Part shown: piece by piece, positions 25,646 through 34,775 of the stretch | Numbering within the stretch: the first letter of the stretch is position 1 | Layout of the letters: each line of letters begins with the position of its first letter | Assembly: GCA_025054775.1 (NCBI GenBank) | Contig: JANWZA010000026.1 | Coordinates: 36,314 to 100,313 of the forward strand | DNA length: 64,000 nucleotides | Source: Microscillaceae bacterium | GTDB lineage: Bacteria > Bacteroidota > Bacteroidia > Cytophagales > Microscillaceae | Direction: 5' to 3' | Program-made: the position numbers and the translations under genes | The notes under the pieces: generated by a model | Database searches by the model: none | What the model saw: the letters and a program-made list of their open reading frames with translations, nothing else | What the model was told of the DNA's origin: nothing

Positions 25646-26653
25646 CTATTTACTGGCTTTGCTCAAGATTACTTTTATGGTATTAGGTAGAGTAATAGCT
25701 TCACGATTAAGCAGAGCAGGTTTTCGCGTAAGCATAACCTTGACTGTGCTATCCTGAGGATTGAAGGTATTAAAATCGGCTACGGCTTCAAAATCGTGAA
25801 GAGGGAACTGCCCAAATTCGCTCTCGGTATAAGTATAAGAAACTTTAATCGTGGGGTTTTTAAGTTCCATACTCTCACGCAAGTTGATTGGTTTTAGCAC
25901 CAAGTTAAATGTGTAGGTATATTCCTTTTCTACATCAAATTGTACCCATGCTTTTTCTTTGTCGCTTACTACTCCTTTGTGCTTATAGGGAATGGGAATG
26001 GGAACATATTTAGCATATTTAGCACTGATGTAATGTTCTTTCAAGTTTAAGATAATAGGATTAGGAATTTGGCGAATAATACTCTCCTCTCCAAAAAGTT
26101 TGATTTGGGAGGGTGTAACTTCGATTGGCGAGGTAATCTTGTAACCTTTTACTACCTTAATGCGGCTACTGTCTACTTTAAGATTAAAGATAGCGGATAT
26201 TTTACGATTTACTTGTAGTTTCAGTCCTTCGGTGATTACTTCGTTCACTTTTATATCGGGCAAGAGGGATTGAGCTTGTTGAAGGATGGTGCTTTTATCT
26301 AGATAAGGTTCTCTTTGAGCCAAAATATTGTCTATAGGGCAGATAAGCGTAGTGTGATTCAAGAAGCCGATTCGTTTTTTAAGAATTTGCCAACCATTAG
26401 CACTGACGTAAAGCTTAATCTCTTGCGGAAGCGGTGTTTTGACATCATAAATTTTTTCGTCATACGAGAATTTAATTTTGTAGGAAAGTGTGCTTAAATA
26501 ATTTTTGTTCATGGCTTTCAAAAACCAAAAGAAAGAAGCCAGCAACAGACAAAACAAAAAGGTAATTGTTTTGCCATTGGTAATCATTCGCCCAATTGTA
26601 ACTATTGGGCTAAATGGCTGCTTTTGTATTTTCTTTTGCCTCTTTTTGTGCAA
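25646..26653 (-). CDS. YbbR-like domain membrane protein
   Basis: A 335-residue protein with a basic N-terminus, one transmembrane helix (about 30-47) and a large extracytoplasmic part carrying YbbR-like repeats (about 70-290; IKVVKGYKITSPIEVTPSQIKLFGEE is the usual YbbR core). In Firmicutes the same fold is in CdaR, a regulator of c-di-AMP synthase; in Bacteroidota such genes sit beside yajC, as here. It starts 83 bp after yajC and has no promoter element of its own. Its role in this phylum is not established. Confidence 0.82.
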   Translation of the reverse strand: MHKKRQKKIQKQPFSPIVTIGRMITNGKTITFLFCLLLASFFWFLKAMNKNYLSTLSYKIKFSYDEKIYDVKTPLPQEIKLYVSANGWQILKKRIGFLNHTTLICPIDNILAQREPYLDKSTILQQAQSLLPDIKVNEVITEGLKLQVNRKISAIFNLKVDSSRIKVVKGYKITSPIEVTPSQIKLFGEESIIRQIPNPIILNLKEHYISAKYAKYVPIPIPYKHKGVVSDKEKAWVQFDVEKEYTYTFNLVLKPINLRESMELKNPTIKVSYTYTESEFGQFPLHDFEAVADFNTFNPQDSTVKVMLTRKPALLNREAITLPNTIKVILSKASK

Positions 26654-26736
26654 TGGTTTTTAGGGATTAGGGTTTCTTGTTATTAAAACGATTGATATAT
26701 ATGATTTTATTATCTAGAAAATTTTTATTTAGAAAA

Positions 26737-27084
26737 TTAGCTTGAAACCTCTCCTGCTTTTGCCAGTTTTTGTGTTATCTCCATAGAGATAGCTGATTTT
26801 TCAAAAGTCAATTTCGTATTTTTATCCACTTCTAATACCACTGTATTTTCATGAATAGCATAAATCTTACCGTGTAAACCGCCAATAGTAACTACATTAT
26901 CCCCTTTTTTAAGGGATGCTATAAAATTTTGTTGCTTTTTTTGTTTTTGTTGTTGAGGGCGAATCATAAAGAAATAAAAAACTAAAAAAATACCTACGAA
27001 AAATAATATTTGTGTAAGGATTTGCATAGTAGGATTAGTCTGAGAAGTAGTAGTTTGTAGTAAAACAAGAGCTAAATTTTTCAT
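26737..27084 (-). CDS. yajC: Preprotein translocase subunit YajC
   Basis: A 115-residue protein with an N-terminal transmembrane helix (about 20-42; FFVGIFLVFYFFMIRPQQQK) and the family signature IRPQQQKQKKQQNFIASLKKGDNVVTIGGLHGKI, a small cytoplasmic beta domain. It belongs to the SecDF-YajC accessory complex of the Sec translocon. The YbbR-like gene follows on the same strand. yidC, another insertion factor, lies 453 bp upstream. Confidence 0.93.
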   Translation of the reverse strand: MKNLALVLLQTTTSQTNPTMQILTQILFFVGIFLVFYFFMIRPQQQKQKKQQNFIASLKKGDNVVTIGGLHGKIYAIHENTVVLEVDKNTKLTFEKSAISMEITQKLAKAGEVSS

Positions 27085-27537
27085 AAATTTTCAAAGATTG
27101 ATAAGAACTATAACAATATTTAGTTGTAATATATTTTTTTTCCACATTCTCAAAAAGGAAAGAGCCTTCTTACTCCACTCACCCATCTTTGTAGGACGCA
27201 CCAATTGGCAAATTTTACACTCAACTATGCAAAAGTAATGATTTTTTTGAGAACTGATATTTACTTTTTCACACTTCTAATCACAAAATACACAAGCTAA
27301 TTTATTCAAGAAATGGTTAAAGCATTTTTTTAAGGTATTTCTATTGAAAACATGCAATAAACTCAGAAAAACAAAAAGGGTAAAAGTATTTCAAGAAATT
27401 TACGAGTCAGACCGCTACTAATTAGACTACTCTGTAAAATTACTTAAAATAGTGATTTGATTTCTCCCTGCTACTAAATAAAAAATTCTTTCCTTATTTT
27501 TACATTACCTTACAAAGAGTCGTGAGGCTTTTAGTAC
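27085..27537. other. Intergenic region between yajC and yidC, 453 bp
   Basis: AT-rich. It holds a -7 element for yajC (27230-27237, minus) and otherwise nothing I can assign. No good terminator for yidC, RNA gene or coding frame is visible. Confidence 0.5.
27230..27237 (-). promoter_or_regulatory. -7 promoter element (TACTTTTG on minus strand)
   Basis: Matches TAnnTTTG, 146 bp upstream of yajC. The same sequence precedes the carboxyltransferase gene at 29610. No -33 box found. Confidence 0.35.
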
Positions 27538-29364
27538 TTATTTTTTTCCTTCTTGTTGTTTACGTTTTTGGGCTAATTGCTTTTGCTCTTGGGCTTGCTT
27601 CATTGCCTCTTCTAATCTTCGCTGGAAAGCTGATTTCTTTTTGTCTTTATTTTTTATCTTATTCTCTTCTAATTTTTTGCGGATTTGGGCTTCATCTACA
27701 AAAAATTTCATCGCATATTGCTGGGCAATAGAGGCAATATTAGAAATGAAATAGTAATAGTTTAGCCCCGCAGGAAGCGTATTTAGCACAAACATAAGCA
27801 TAACAGGCATAAAATACATCATAAATTTCATAGTGCTATCCATATTAGCTTGTGTTTGACTATTAATGTAGGTAAGCAAAAGAGTGGAAGCGGTCATGAG
27901 AATAGTGAAGAGGCTCACGTGGTCGCCATAGAAAGGAATATAAAATGGTAAGCGAAGGATAGAGTCATAGGTAGAGAGGTCATTTGCCCAAAGGAAACTT
28001 TTTTGCCGAAGTTCAATAGCATTAGGCAGGAAGGTAAATAGGGCAAATAAAACAGGTAATTGTAATAGTAAAGGAATGCACCCACTCAATGGATTGACAC
28101 CTACTTGACGGTATAGTTCCATTTGTTCTATTTGCATTTTTTGCATATCGCCTCCTGTACGTTCTCTTATCTCATCTAATTCAGGCTTTAATACTTTCAT
28201 TTTTGCCATAGAGATGTAAGAACGAAAAGCCAAGGGAAAGATGATTATACGTGTAACAATCATGAGCAATAAAATTACGATACCATAATTAGAGGTATAT
28301 TGCTCAAAAAAAGCGAATACAGGAATTACCAAATATCGTGAAACCCAATTGACAATCGGTAGCCCTGTATAAACGTTTTTATGAAAACCGTCAGTAACTG
28401 CCGAAAGTGTATAGTAGTGGTTAGGTCCGAAATAGAATTGAAATTTACCTTTGCCTTGTTGCAAATCTTTGAAGGGAATTTGGCATTGAGCTTCGGTGCT
28501 TTTTTCTATGTTAGGGTTGCTCTCATTGGTAATTTGCCTAAAATAAACATTATGTAGGTTATGGTTAGGAGCAATAAGAGCCGAATTGAAAAACCTTTGC
28601 TTAAAGCTAAACCAATGTAGGTTTTTCTCTACAAGTTTTTCTTGGGGGTCAAAATTAGTCTCACTTAAATAATCAAAGCTACCGTCTTTGTCATAAAAAT
28701 TGATGGTAGCAGTGTATCGGCTTTGCCTTATATCATACTCAAAAGGTTTGAGGTCTTGTTTCCAGATGAATTGTGCATTTTTGGCCGTATTTAATAGGTT
28801 TTCTAAGTTGTTGAGTTTGAGGCTATAATCCAGGGTATATCCTTCTTTGGCAAGCGTGTAAATGTGTTCAATGCTTTGGTTATCAGTAAGTTTTGCTACA
28901 AATCTAAGCGTATTTTTCTCTTGCTGAATTGTATAAAAAAATGAATAAAGGTCTATTTGAGGTAGTTCTTTGAGTGTGGTATTAAGTTTAAGTTCAAAGG
29001 AATGATTTTTTTCGTCTAGTAAGAATAAAGGTTTTTTATCTGAGGTTTTATATTTTTTTAATTCAACTTGCTGAATGGTAGCTCCTTGTGAGCTAAATCT
29101 AATTTTTACATAGTCATTTTCTAGAACAGCACTTTTTTTCTCTCCTGTTAGCACTGAGGCAAAGTTGCCATACTTTTGTTGCCTAATTGAGTCAGGTAAT
29201 TGGGTTGCTTCTTGTAAAAAAGTTTTTTGGGGGGGGTTAATTTGTTTTTCAGTGGGCTTATTTTGGGTTGGGTTTTGCGGTTGAGGTTTAGGGGCTAAAA
29301 ACTCAAAATAAATTAAGAGCATTATAAATATGAGTAGCAAGCCTGTCAGTTGGTTTCTATCCAT
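27538..29364 (-). CDS. yidC: Membrane protein insertase YidC
   Basis: A 608-residue inner-membrane insertase. TM1 (about 6-24) begins right after MDRNQLTG, the usual Gram-negative YidC start. A periplasmic beta domain (about 60-340) follows, then the conserved five-helix core (about 350-560; GVNPLSGCIPLLLQLPVLFAL and the C-terminal segment LPAGLNYYYFISNIASIAQQ). A basic glutamine/lysine-rich tail (about 575-608) may contact ribosomes. It inserts Sec-dependent and Sec-independent membrane proteins. The length is normal for the phylum. Confidence 0.96.
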   Translation of the reverse strand: MDRNQLTGLLLIFIMLLIYFEFLAPKPQPQNPTQNKPTEKQINPPQKTFLQEATQLPDSIRQQKYGNFASVLTGEKKSAVLENDYVKIRFSSQGATIQQVELKKYKTSDKKPLFLLDEKNHSFELKLNTTLKELPQIDLYSFFYTIQQEKNTLRFVAKLTDNQSIEHIYTLAKEGYTLDYSLKLNNLENLLNTAKNAQFIWKQDLKPFEYDIRQSRYTATINFYDKDGSFDYLSETNFDPQEKLVEKNLHWFSFKQRFFNSALIAPNHNLHNVYFRQITNESNPNIEKSTEAQCQIPFKDLQQGKGKFQFYFGPNHYYTLSAVTDGFHKNVYTGLPIVNWVSRYLVIPVFAFFEQYTSNYGIVILLLMIVTRIIIFPLAFRSYISMAKMKVLKPELDEIRERTGGDMQKMQIEQMELYRQVGVNPLSGCIPLLLQLPVLFALFTFLPNAIELRQKSFLWANDLSTYDSILRLPFYIPFYGDHVSLFTILMTASTLLLTYINSQTQANMDSTMKFMMYFMPVMLMFVLNTLPAGLNYYYFISNIASIAQQYAMKFFVDEAQIRKKLEENKIKNKDKKKSAFQRRLEEAMKQAQEQKQLAQKRKQQEGKK

Positions 29365-29535
29365 AAATACTTTGTATTCTAAATATCACTTCTAAATAAA
29401 AGTTTGCAAATTTCACACTTTTTTTTTTCAAATACAAGTTTTGTTTCAATTTTTGTTTTTTGGAAAATTATTACCGAATAATACTGCCATCTAAAAACTT
29501 TCCTTAAAGTATCCTAATAAACCTAAATAATTTAC

Positions 29536-29543
29536 TACTTTTG
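29536..29543 (+). promoter_or_regulatory. -7 promoter element TACTTTTG
   Basis: Matches TAnnTTTG, 67 bp upstream of the carboxyltransferase ATG. Confidence 0.4.
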
Positions 29544-29609
29544 CAAGGCATTTGACTTTACATTGCACTTGTGTCGCTTTTAATACCATTAAAAATATGA
29601 CATAAAAAT

Positions 29610-31247
29610 ATGACAGCCGCAGAAATTGAAGCTCATAAAAACGAAGATAACCTAAAACAACTGCTTTTTCAGCTAAAAAAGAAATTAGAAAGAATTGCCC
29701 TTGGAGGAGGACAGAAAAAAATTGAAAAAGAACACGAAAAAGGAAAACTTACAGCACGCGAACGCATCGCCTACCTAATAGATAAAGACAGACCTTTTTT
29801 GGAAATTGGAGCCTTGGCGGGTGAGGGAATGTATCCTGAGGAGGGAGGCTGCCCTGCAGGAGGAGTTGTAGCAGGAATTGGCTATGTTTCAGGTAGGCAA
29901 TGTATGATTATCGCTAATGATGCCACGGTAAAGTCTGGAGCATGGTTTCCTATTACAGGCAAAAAGAATCTTCGCGCTCAGGAAATTGCAATGGAAAATC
30001 GTTTGCCTACGATTTATTTGGTAGATAGTGCAGGAATTTACTTACCCTTACAAGCCGATATTTTTGCTGATAAAGAACATTTTGGACGAATGTTTAGGAA
30101 TAATGCCCAAATGTCAGCTATGGGTATTACACAAGTGGCTGCTATCATGGGAAGCTGTGTAGCTGGCGGAGCATATTTACCTATCATGTCTGATGAAGCC
30201 CTTATCGTAGATGGCACAGGCTCTATTTTTTTAGCAGGTCCCTATTTAGTGAAAGCCTCTATTGGCGAAGACGTAGATGTTGAAACTTTGGGTGGAGCTA
30301 CTACACAATGTGAAATTTCAGGAGTTACGGATAACAAATATCCTAATGATAAAGCTTGTTTAGATGCCATTAAACGCATTTTTGATAAATTAGGAGAACC
30401 CGAAAGAGCAGGTTTTAACCGCATTGAGCCACAATTACCCAAATTAAATCCCGAAGAAATTTACCAAATCATTCCCTATGATAGAACCAAACCATATAAT
30501 ATGCTGGAGGTGATTAAACGCATAGTAGATAATTCGGAAATAGACCTTTACAAGGAAAACTACGGCAAAACCCTTATCTGCGGAAGAGCACGTATAGACG
30601 GCTGGGCTGTGGGTATTGTGGCTAATCAACGCACAGTAGTAAAGTCTAAAAAAGGAGAAATTCAAATGGGAGGGGTAATTTATTCAGATTCGGCAGATAA
30701 GGCAGCACGTTTCATCATGCTTTGTAATCAACAAAAAATACCATTAGTCTTTTTTCAAGATGTAACGGGCTTTATGGTTGGTTCACGTGCCGAACATGGG
30801 GGCATTATTAAAGATGGAGCAAAAATGGTGAGTGCTATGGCAAATTCAGTAGTACCTAAATTTACAATCATAGTGGGCAATTCGTTTGGTGCAGGTAACT
30901 ATGCGATGTGTGGCAAAGCCTATGACCCTCGGCTCATTTTCGCTTATCCTACAGCTCAGATTGCAGTGATGAGCGGAGCATCGGCGGCAAAAACACTGCT
31001 ACAAATCCAAGTTTCTAGTCTTAAAGCTAAAGGAGAAAATATTAGTCCTGAACAAGAACAAAAACTTTTAGAGGAGATTACTAATCGTTACAATGCTCAA
31101 ATGTCACCCTACTATGCTGCTGCACGCCTTTGGGTTGATGGCATTATAGATCCGTTGCAAACTCGTCAGGTAATTTCTATGGGTATTGAAGCGGCAAACC
31201 ATGCTCCTATCCAAAAACGATATAACGTAGGAGTAATTCAGACTTGA
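29610..31247 (+). CDS. Acyl-CoA carboxylase carboxyltransferase subunit (MCC beta type)
   Basis: A 545-residue carboxyltransferase of the acyl-CoA carboxylase beta family, with crotonase-like N- and C-terminal halves. Segments such as GKLTARERIAYLID, MGSCVAGGAYLPIMSDE, FFQDVTGFMVG and GNSFGAGNYAMCG are diagnostic. KSGAWFPITGKKNLRAQEIA points to the methylcrotonyl-CoA branch, used in leucine breakdown, over the propionyl-CoA branch. The biotin-carrying alpha subunit is not in the window, and no leucine-degradation gene is adjacent. Substrate is therefore inferred. Confidence 0.9.
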   Translation: MTAAEIEAHKNEDNLKQLLFQLKKKLERIALGGGQKKIEKEHEKGKLTARERIAYLIDKDRPFLEIGALAGEGMYPEEGGCPAGGVVAGIGYVSGRQCMIIANDATVKSGAWFPITGKKNLRAQEIAMENRLPTIYLVDSAGIYLPLQADIFADKEHFGRMFRNNAQMSAMGITQVAAIMGSCVAGGAYLPIMSDEALIVDGTGSIFLAGPYLVKASIGEDVDVETLGGATTQCEISGVTDNKYPNDKACLDAIKRIFDKLGEPERAGFNRIEPQLPKLNPEEIYQIIPYDRTKPYNMLEVIKRIVDNSEIDLYKENYGKTLICGRARIDGWAVGIVANQRTVVKSKKGEIQMGGVIYSDSADKAARFIMLCNQQKIPLVFFQDVTGFMVGSRAEHGGIIKDGAKMVSAMANSVVPKFTIIVGNSFGAGNYAMCGKAYDPRLIFAYPTAQIAVMSGASAAKTLLQIQVSSLKAKGENISPEQEQKLLEEITNRYNAQMSPYYAAARLWVDGIIDPLQTRQVISMGIEAANHAPIQKRYNVGVIQT

Positions 31248-31466
31248 AGTAGAATAAATATTTTCAAATTTTTTTAGAATTTAAATATAAAAACCCGTTT
31301 TCAAAAATTATTCTTGAAGATCAATGAGTTATAGACCAAAAAATTTTACACTCATATATTCTACAAGCAAAAGTCAAAGCCATTGCTAAAAGATTAGCAT
31401 ACATTACAAATAAGACCCAACTTATTTTATCTTGGTTTTTATTCTTTTTCTCAAATCTACTTAACT

Positions 31467-32864
31467 ATGCAAAATATTCAACAACAGTATTTTACAGATC
31501 ATAAACAACGCTTTTTAGACGAACTAATTGCTCTTCTGCGTATTCCTTCGGTGAGTGCAAAATCAGAACACAAGAGCGACATGCAAAGAGCAGCAGAATT
31601 TATTGTAGAAAAGCTTACACAAGCAGGAGCAGATAAAGTAGAAATCTACCCTACAGCAGGGCACCCCATCGTATACGCCGAGAAAATAATCAGCCCTGAC
31701 TTACCCACAGTGCTCGTATACGGTCATTACGACGTGCAGCCTCCCGAACCTCTGGAACTATGGCATTCCCCTCCCTTTGAACCTACTATTCGCACTACTC
31801 CGATTCACCCCGAAGGGGCTATCTTTGCACGCGGTGCCTGTGATGATAAAGGGCAATTCTATATGCATATCAAAGCCTTTGAACTCATGGTACAAACCCA
31901 AACTCTGCCTTGCAATGTGAAATTTATGATCGAAGGAGAAGAAGAAGTAGGCTCTACCCACTTGGAATCTTTTGTAAAGAATAATAAAGACCGCTTACAA
32001 GCAGAGGTTATTCTCATTTCTGACACTTCGCTCATAGCCAAAGATACCCCAAGTATTGATGTAAGCCTGAGAGGACTAAGTTATTTAGAAGTAGAAGTAA
32101 CAGGACCTAACCGCGACCTACATTCAGGAGTATATGGGGGAGCAGTGGAAAATCCGATTAACGCTCTTTGCCAAATGATTGCCTCACTCAAAGATGAAAA
32201 TAAACGCATTACTATTCCACATTTTTATGATGATGTAATAGAGCTCTCTGCCGAGGAGCGTGCTGAGCTTAACCAAGCCCCATTTGACTTGGAAGCCTAC
32301 AAAAAAGATTTAGGAATTGATGAAGTAGTGGGTGAGGCAGGATATACCACGTTAGAACGTACAGGTATTCGCCCTACTTTAGATGTGAATGGTATTTGGG
32401 GAGGTTACATAGGAGAGGGTGCCAAAACAGTATTGCCTTCTAAAGCGTATGCCAAAATAAGTATGCGTCTAGTACCTAACCAACACCCCGATAAAATTAC
32501 AAAACTTTTTCAAGAACATTTTGAGCGTATCGCTCCCAAAGGAGTAAAGGTAAAAGTAACCCCTCATCATGGTAGCTTTCCTGCTTATACTCCCACTAAT
32601 TCTACAGCTTATCTTGCAGCAAGCAAAGCTATGGAAGCCACATTCGGCAAAAAGCCCATCCCCACGCGAGGTGGCGGTAGTATCCCCATAGTAGCCTTGT
32701 TTGAGCGCGAGTTAGGCCTGAAGTCTATACTCTTAGGTTTCGGCTTAGACTCTGACGGCTTACACTCCCCTAATGAACATTATGGCATATTCAACTACTA
32801 CAAAGGTATTGAAACCATATCACTCTTTTTCAAATATTTTGCAGAGATGCACCGAAAAGAGTAA
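31467..32864 (+). CDS. M20-family dipeptidase
   Basis: A 465-residue two-domain zinc peptidase. The ligand H and nearby D are in VYGHYDVQPP, the bridging D in CDDKGQ, E residues in EGEEEVGS and the late H in DGLHSPNEHY. The dimerisation domain (about 205-360) is inserted in the usual place. No signal peptide, so it acts in the cytoplasm, probably on small peptides. It is followed at 72 bp by the free-methionine-sulfoxide reductase gene. Confidence 0.92.
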   Translation: MQNIQQQYFTDHKQRFLDELIALLRIPSVSAKSEHKSDMQRAAEFIVEKLTQAGADKVEIYPTAGHPIVYAEKIISPDLPTVLVYGHYDVQPPEPLELWHSPPFEPTIRTTPIHPEGAIFARGACDDKGQFYMHIKAFELMVQTQTLPCNVKFMIEGEEEVGSTHLESFVKNNKDRLQAEVILISDTSLIAKDTPSIDVSLRGLSYLEVEVTGPNRDLHSGVYGGAVENPINALCQMIASLKDENKRITIPHFYDDVIELSAEERAELNQAPFDLEAYKKDLGIDEVVGEAGYTTLERTGIRPTLDVNGIWGGYIGEGAKTVLPSKAYAKISMRLVPNQHPDKITKLFQEHFERIAPKGVKVKVTPHHGSFPAYTPTNSTAYLAASKAMEATFGKKPIPTRGGGSIPIVALFERELGLKSILLGFGLDSDGLHSPNEHYGIFNYYKGIETISLFFKYFAEMHRKE

Positions 32865-32936
32865 AAAGTAATTACCTTATTAACCAAAATTTGTCAAAAA
32901 TTCCAAGTATGAAAAAACAACTCCTAAAAAAAATGC

Positions 32937-33416
32937 ATGGCTGAGACTTTATACATTCCTGATACCAACAAGCAAGGCATTTACGAAGCCCTCGCCCCAC
33001 AAATAGAAGCCCTTTTACAAGGTGAAACCGATTTAATTGCTAATTTAGCCAACTTTACAGCCGTTCTCAAAGAGGCATTTGGCTTTTTTTGGGTCGGTTT
33101 CTATTTAGTGAAAAATAAACAACTCGTTTTAGGTCCTTTTCAGGGTAAATTAGCTTGCACACGCATTCCTTTTGACAAAGGAGTGTGTGGCGCATGTTAT
33201 CGTGAACAAAAAACGATTATTGTGCCTGACGTATCTCAGTTTGTGGGACATATTGCTTGCAGTTCGCTCTCTAAGTCTGAAATTGTAGTACCTGTTTTCA
33301 AAAATAACAAGGTAACTATGGTCTTAGATATAGATAGCGATAAACTGAACGATTTTGATGAGATTGATAAAAACGGTTTGGAAAAATTAGTGCAAATTCT
33401 AGAAAAAACGCTCTAA
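32937..33416 (+). CDS. msrC: Free methionine (R)-sulfoxide reductase (GAF fold)
   Basis: A 159-residue GAF-fold enzyme. The three cysteines needed for catalysis and resolution in this family are present with the right spacing: C74 in LACTRIP, C84 in GVCGACY and C108 in GHIACSS. The substrate-binding VPDV, SEIVVPV and DIDSD motifs are conserved. It reduces free L-methionine-(R)-sulfoxide, complementing MsrB (14447), which acts on protein-bound residues. The exonuclease III gene starts 9 bp later, so they are probably cotranscribed. Confidence 0.93.
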   Translation: MAETLYIPDTNKQGIYEALAPQIEALLQGETDLIANLANFTAVLKEAFGFFWVGFYLVKNKQLVLGPFQGKLACTRIPFDKGVCGACYREQKTIIVPDVSQFVGHIACSSLSKSEIVVPVFKNNKVTMVLDIDSDKLNDFDEIDKNGLEKLVQILEKTL

Positions 33417-33425
33417 ATCTACCCT

Positions 33426-34214
33426 ATGAAAATTATTACCTATAACATAAACGGCATCAGAGCGGCACTTAACAAAGGTTTTTTGACGTGGTTACAAGCT
33501 ACACAAGCCGATGTAGTATGTTTGCAAGAGGTAAAAGCCCTTGCTTCCCAAATTCCTATTGCTCTATTTGAGCAGTTGGGTTATGAATTCTATCTTCACA
33601 CAGCTGAGAAAAAAGGGTATAGTGGTACGGCAATTTTAACAAAAAAAACACCTAAAAGTGTAAGTAAGGGATATACCCTGCCCCACACTACCCCACAAAC
33701 TCCTTGGAAGGATACCGAAGGAAGGCTTATTCGTGCTGATTTCAACCAACTTTCGGTACTTTGTGTGTATATACCTTCTGGCACAAGCGGACAAACACGA
33801 CAAGACTTCAAAATGCTTTGGTTAGAGCATTTCTATCAATACATTCAAGAACTAAAAAAGCATATTCCTAATTTAGTAATTGTAGGAGATTACAACATCG
33901 CCCACCAACCGATTGATATTCACAATCCTAAAGCCAATATTAAAAGCTCAGGCTTTCTGCCTGAAGAGCGGCAATGGTTTTCTAACTTTTTAGAGTTAGG
34001 CTTTATAGATACTTTTCGTTATCTCAATCCAGAGCCGCATAATTACACGTGGTGGAGCAGCCGAAGCCCTAATACACGAGCAAAAAATTTGGGCTGGCGG
34101 ATTGATTATCAACTTATTAGCCATTCACTTATACCTAACCTAAAGCGTGCCGTTCTTCTCAAAGAAGCTTACCATTCTGACCATTGTCCTGTACTTGTAG
34201 AAATGAACGTATGA
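33426..34214 (+). CDS. xth: Exodeoxyribonuclease III (AP endonuclease)
   Basis: A 262-residue member of the exonuclease III/APE1 family. It starts YNINGIRAALNKGF and has metal- and catalytic-site motifs LQEVKA, GYSGTAILTK, GDYNIAHQPIDIHNP, RIDYQLIS and SDHCPV, all complete. It cuts DNA at abasic sites and removes blocked 3' ends in base excision repair. It directly follows the free-methionine-sulfoxide reductase, a pairing that fits a shared response to oxidative damage. It converges with a response-regulator gene 2 bp away. Confidence 0.95.
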   Translation: MKIITYNINGIRAALNKGFLTWLQATQADVVCLQEVKALASQIPIALFEQLGYEFYLHTAEKKGYSGTAILTKKTPKSVSKGYTLPHTTPQTPWKDTEGRLIRADFNQLSVLCVYIPSGTSGQTRQDFKMLWLEHFYQYIQELKKHIPNLVIVGDYNIAHQPIDIHNPKANIKSSGFLPEERQWFSNFLELGFIDTFRYLNPEPHNYTWWSSRSPNTRAKNLGWRIDYQLISHSLIPNLKRAVLLKEAYHSDHCPVLVEMNV

Positions 34215-34216
34215 AA

Positions 34217-34627
34217 TCAATCTCCAATCACTTCAATGATATGCTTAATTGATTTATCTGTAAGCGGTTTAGTAAGAAAACCTTTTACAAAGGTATATTT
34301 TGCCACACTGTTCATATCCATTTTTGCAACAGATGAGGTAAGCACAAATAAATTTGTACTAGCTTGCTTTTCGGGAGATATTAAAGTAGGATATTTTTCT
34401 AAAAAGTCCCAAGCTCCCATTTCAGAATCAGGAAAGCGTAGGTCTAACAAGATAAGGTCAGGAAAATCAGTAGTATATTGCTGTTGGCTAAGAAATTGTA
34501 TTGCCTCACTTATGCTGGTAATAGCTTGAATTTTACGGGCAGTTCTTGTTTTTTTAATAACACTTTCACAAATTAGGTTATTTACAGGATCGTCATCAAT
34601 AATAAGTACAAAATCAAAAACTTTCAT
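34217..34627 (-). CDS. Stand-alone response regulator receiver
   Basis: A 136-residue receiver domain with no output domain. The acidic pocket is DDD (11-13), the phospho-acceptor is D62 in LILLDLRFPD, the switch residues are in VLTSS and the lysine is in FLTKPLTD. The variant core LRFPDSEMGAWDFLE marks the phosphotransfer or adaptor type common in Cytophagales. No kinase is adjacent. It converges on exonuclease III with a 2-bp gap. Confidence 0.9.
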   Translation of the reverse strand: MKVFDFVLIIDDDPVNNLICESVIKKTRTARKIQAITSISEAIQFLSQQQYTTDFPDLILLDLRFPDSEMGAWDFLEKYPTLISPEKQASTNLFVLTSSVAKMDMNSVAKYTFVKGFLTKPLTDKSIKHIIEVIGD

Positions 34628-34663
34628 AAGAGAATAAAGCGTAAGTTATGAATGAAAATTGCG

Positions 34664-34671
34664 CAAAAATA
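34664..34671 (-). promoter_or_regulatory. -7 promoter element (TATTTTTG on minus strand)
   Basis: Matches TAnnTTTG 37 bp upstream of the response-regulator ATG. Confidence 0.45.
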
Positions 34672-34775
34672 TAAAACAAAATTTATTTACGCTCTGATAG
34701 CCTCTCTGAAAAGCGATAATTGCTTAAATTAGCAAATGAATTTCGTCTAAACTCTTACTTACTATTTTTCTTGCT

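Noticed and set aside
27085..27537. Possible RNA gene or small ORF between yajC and yidC.
   Set aside because: No conserved hairpin, tRNA or other RNA signature is visible, and no frame longer than a few dozen codons has a start and a reasonable composition.
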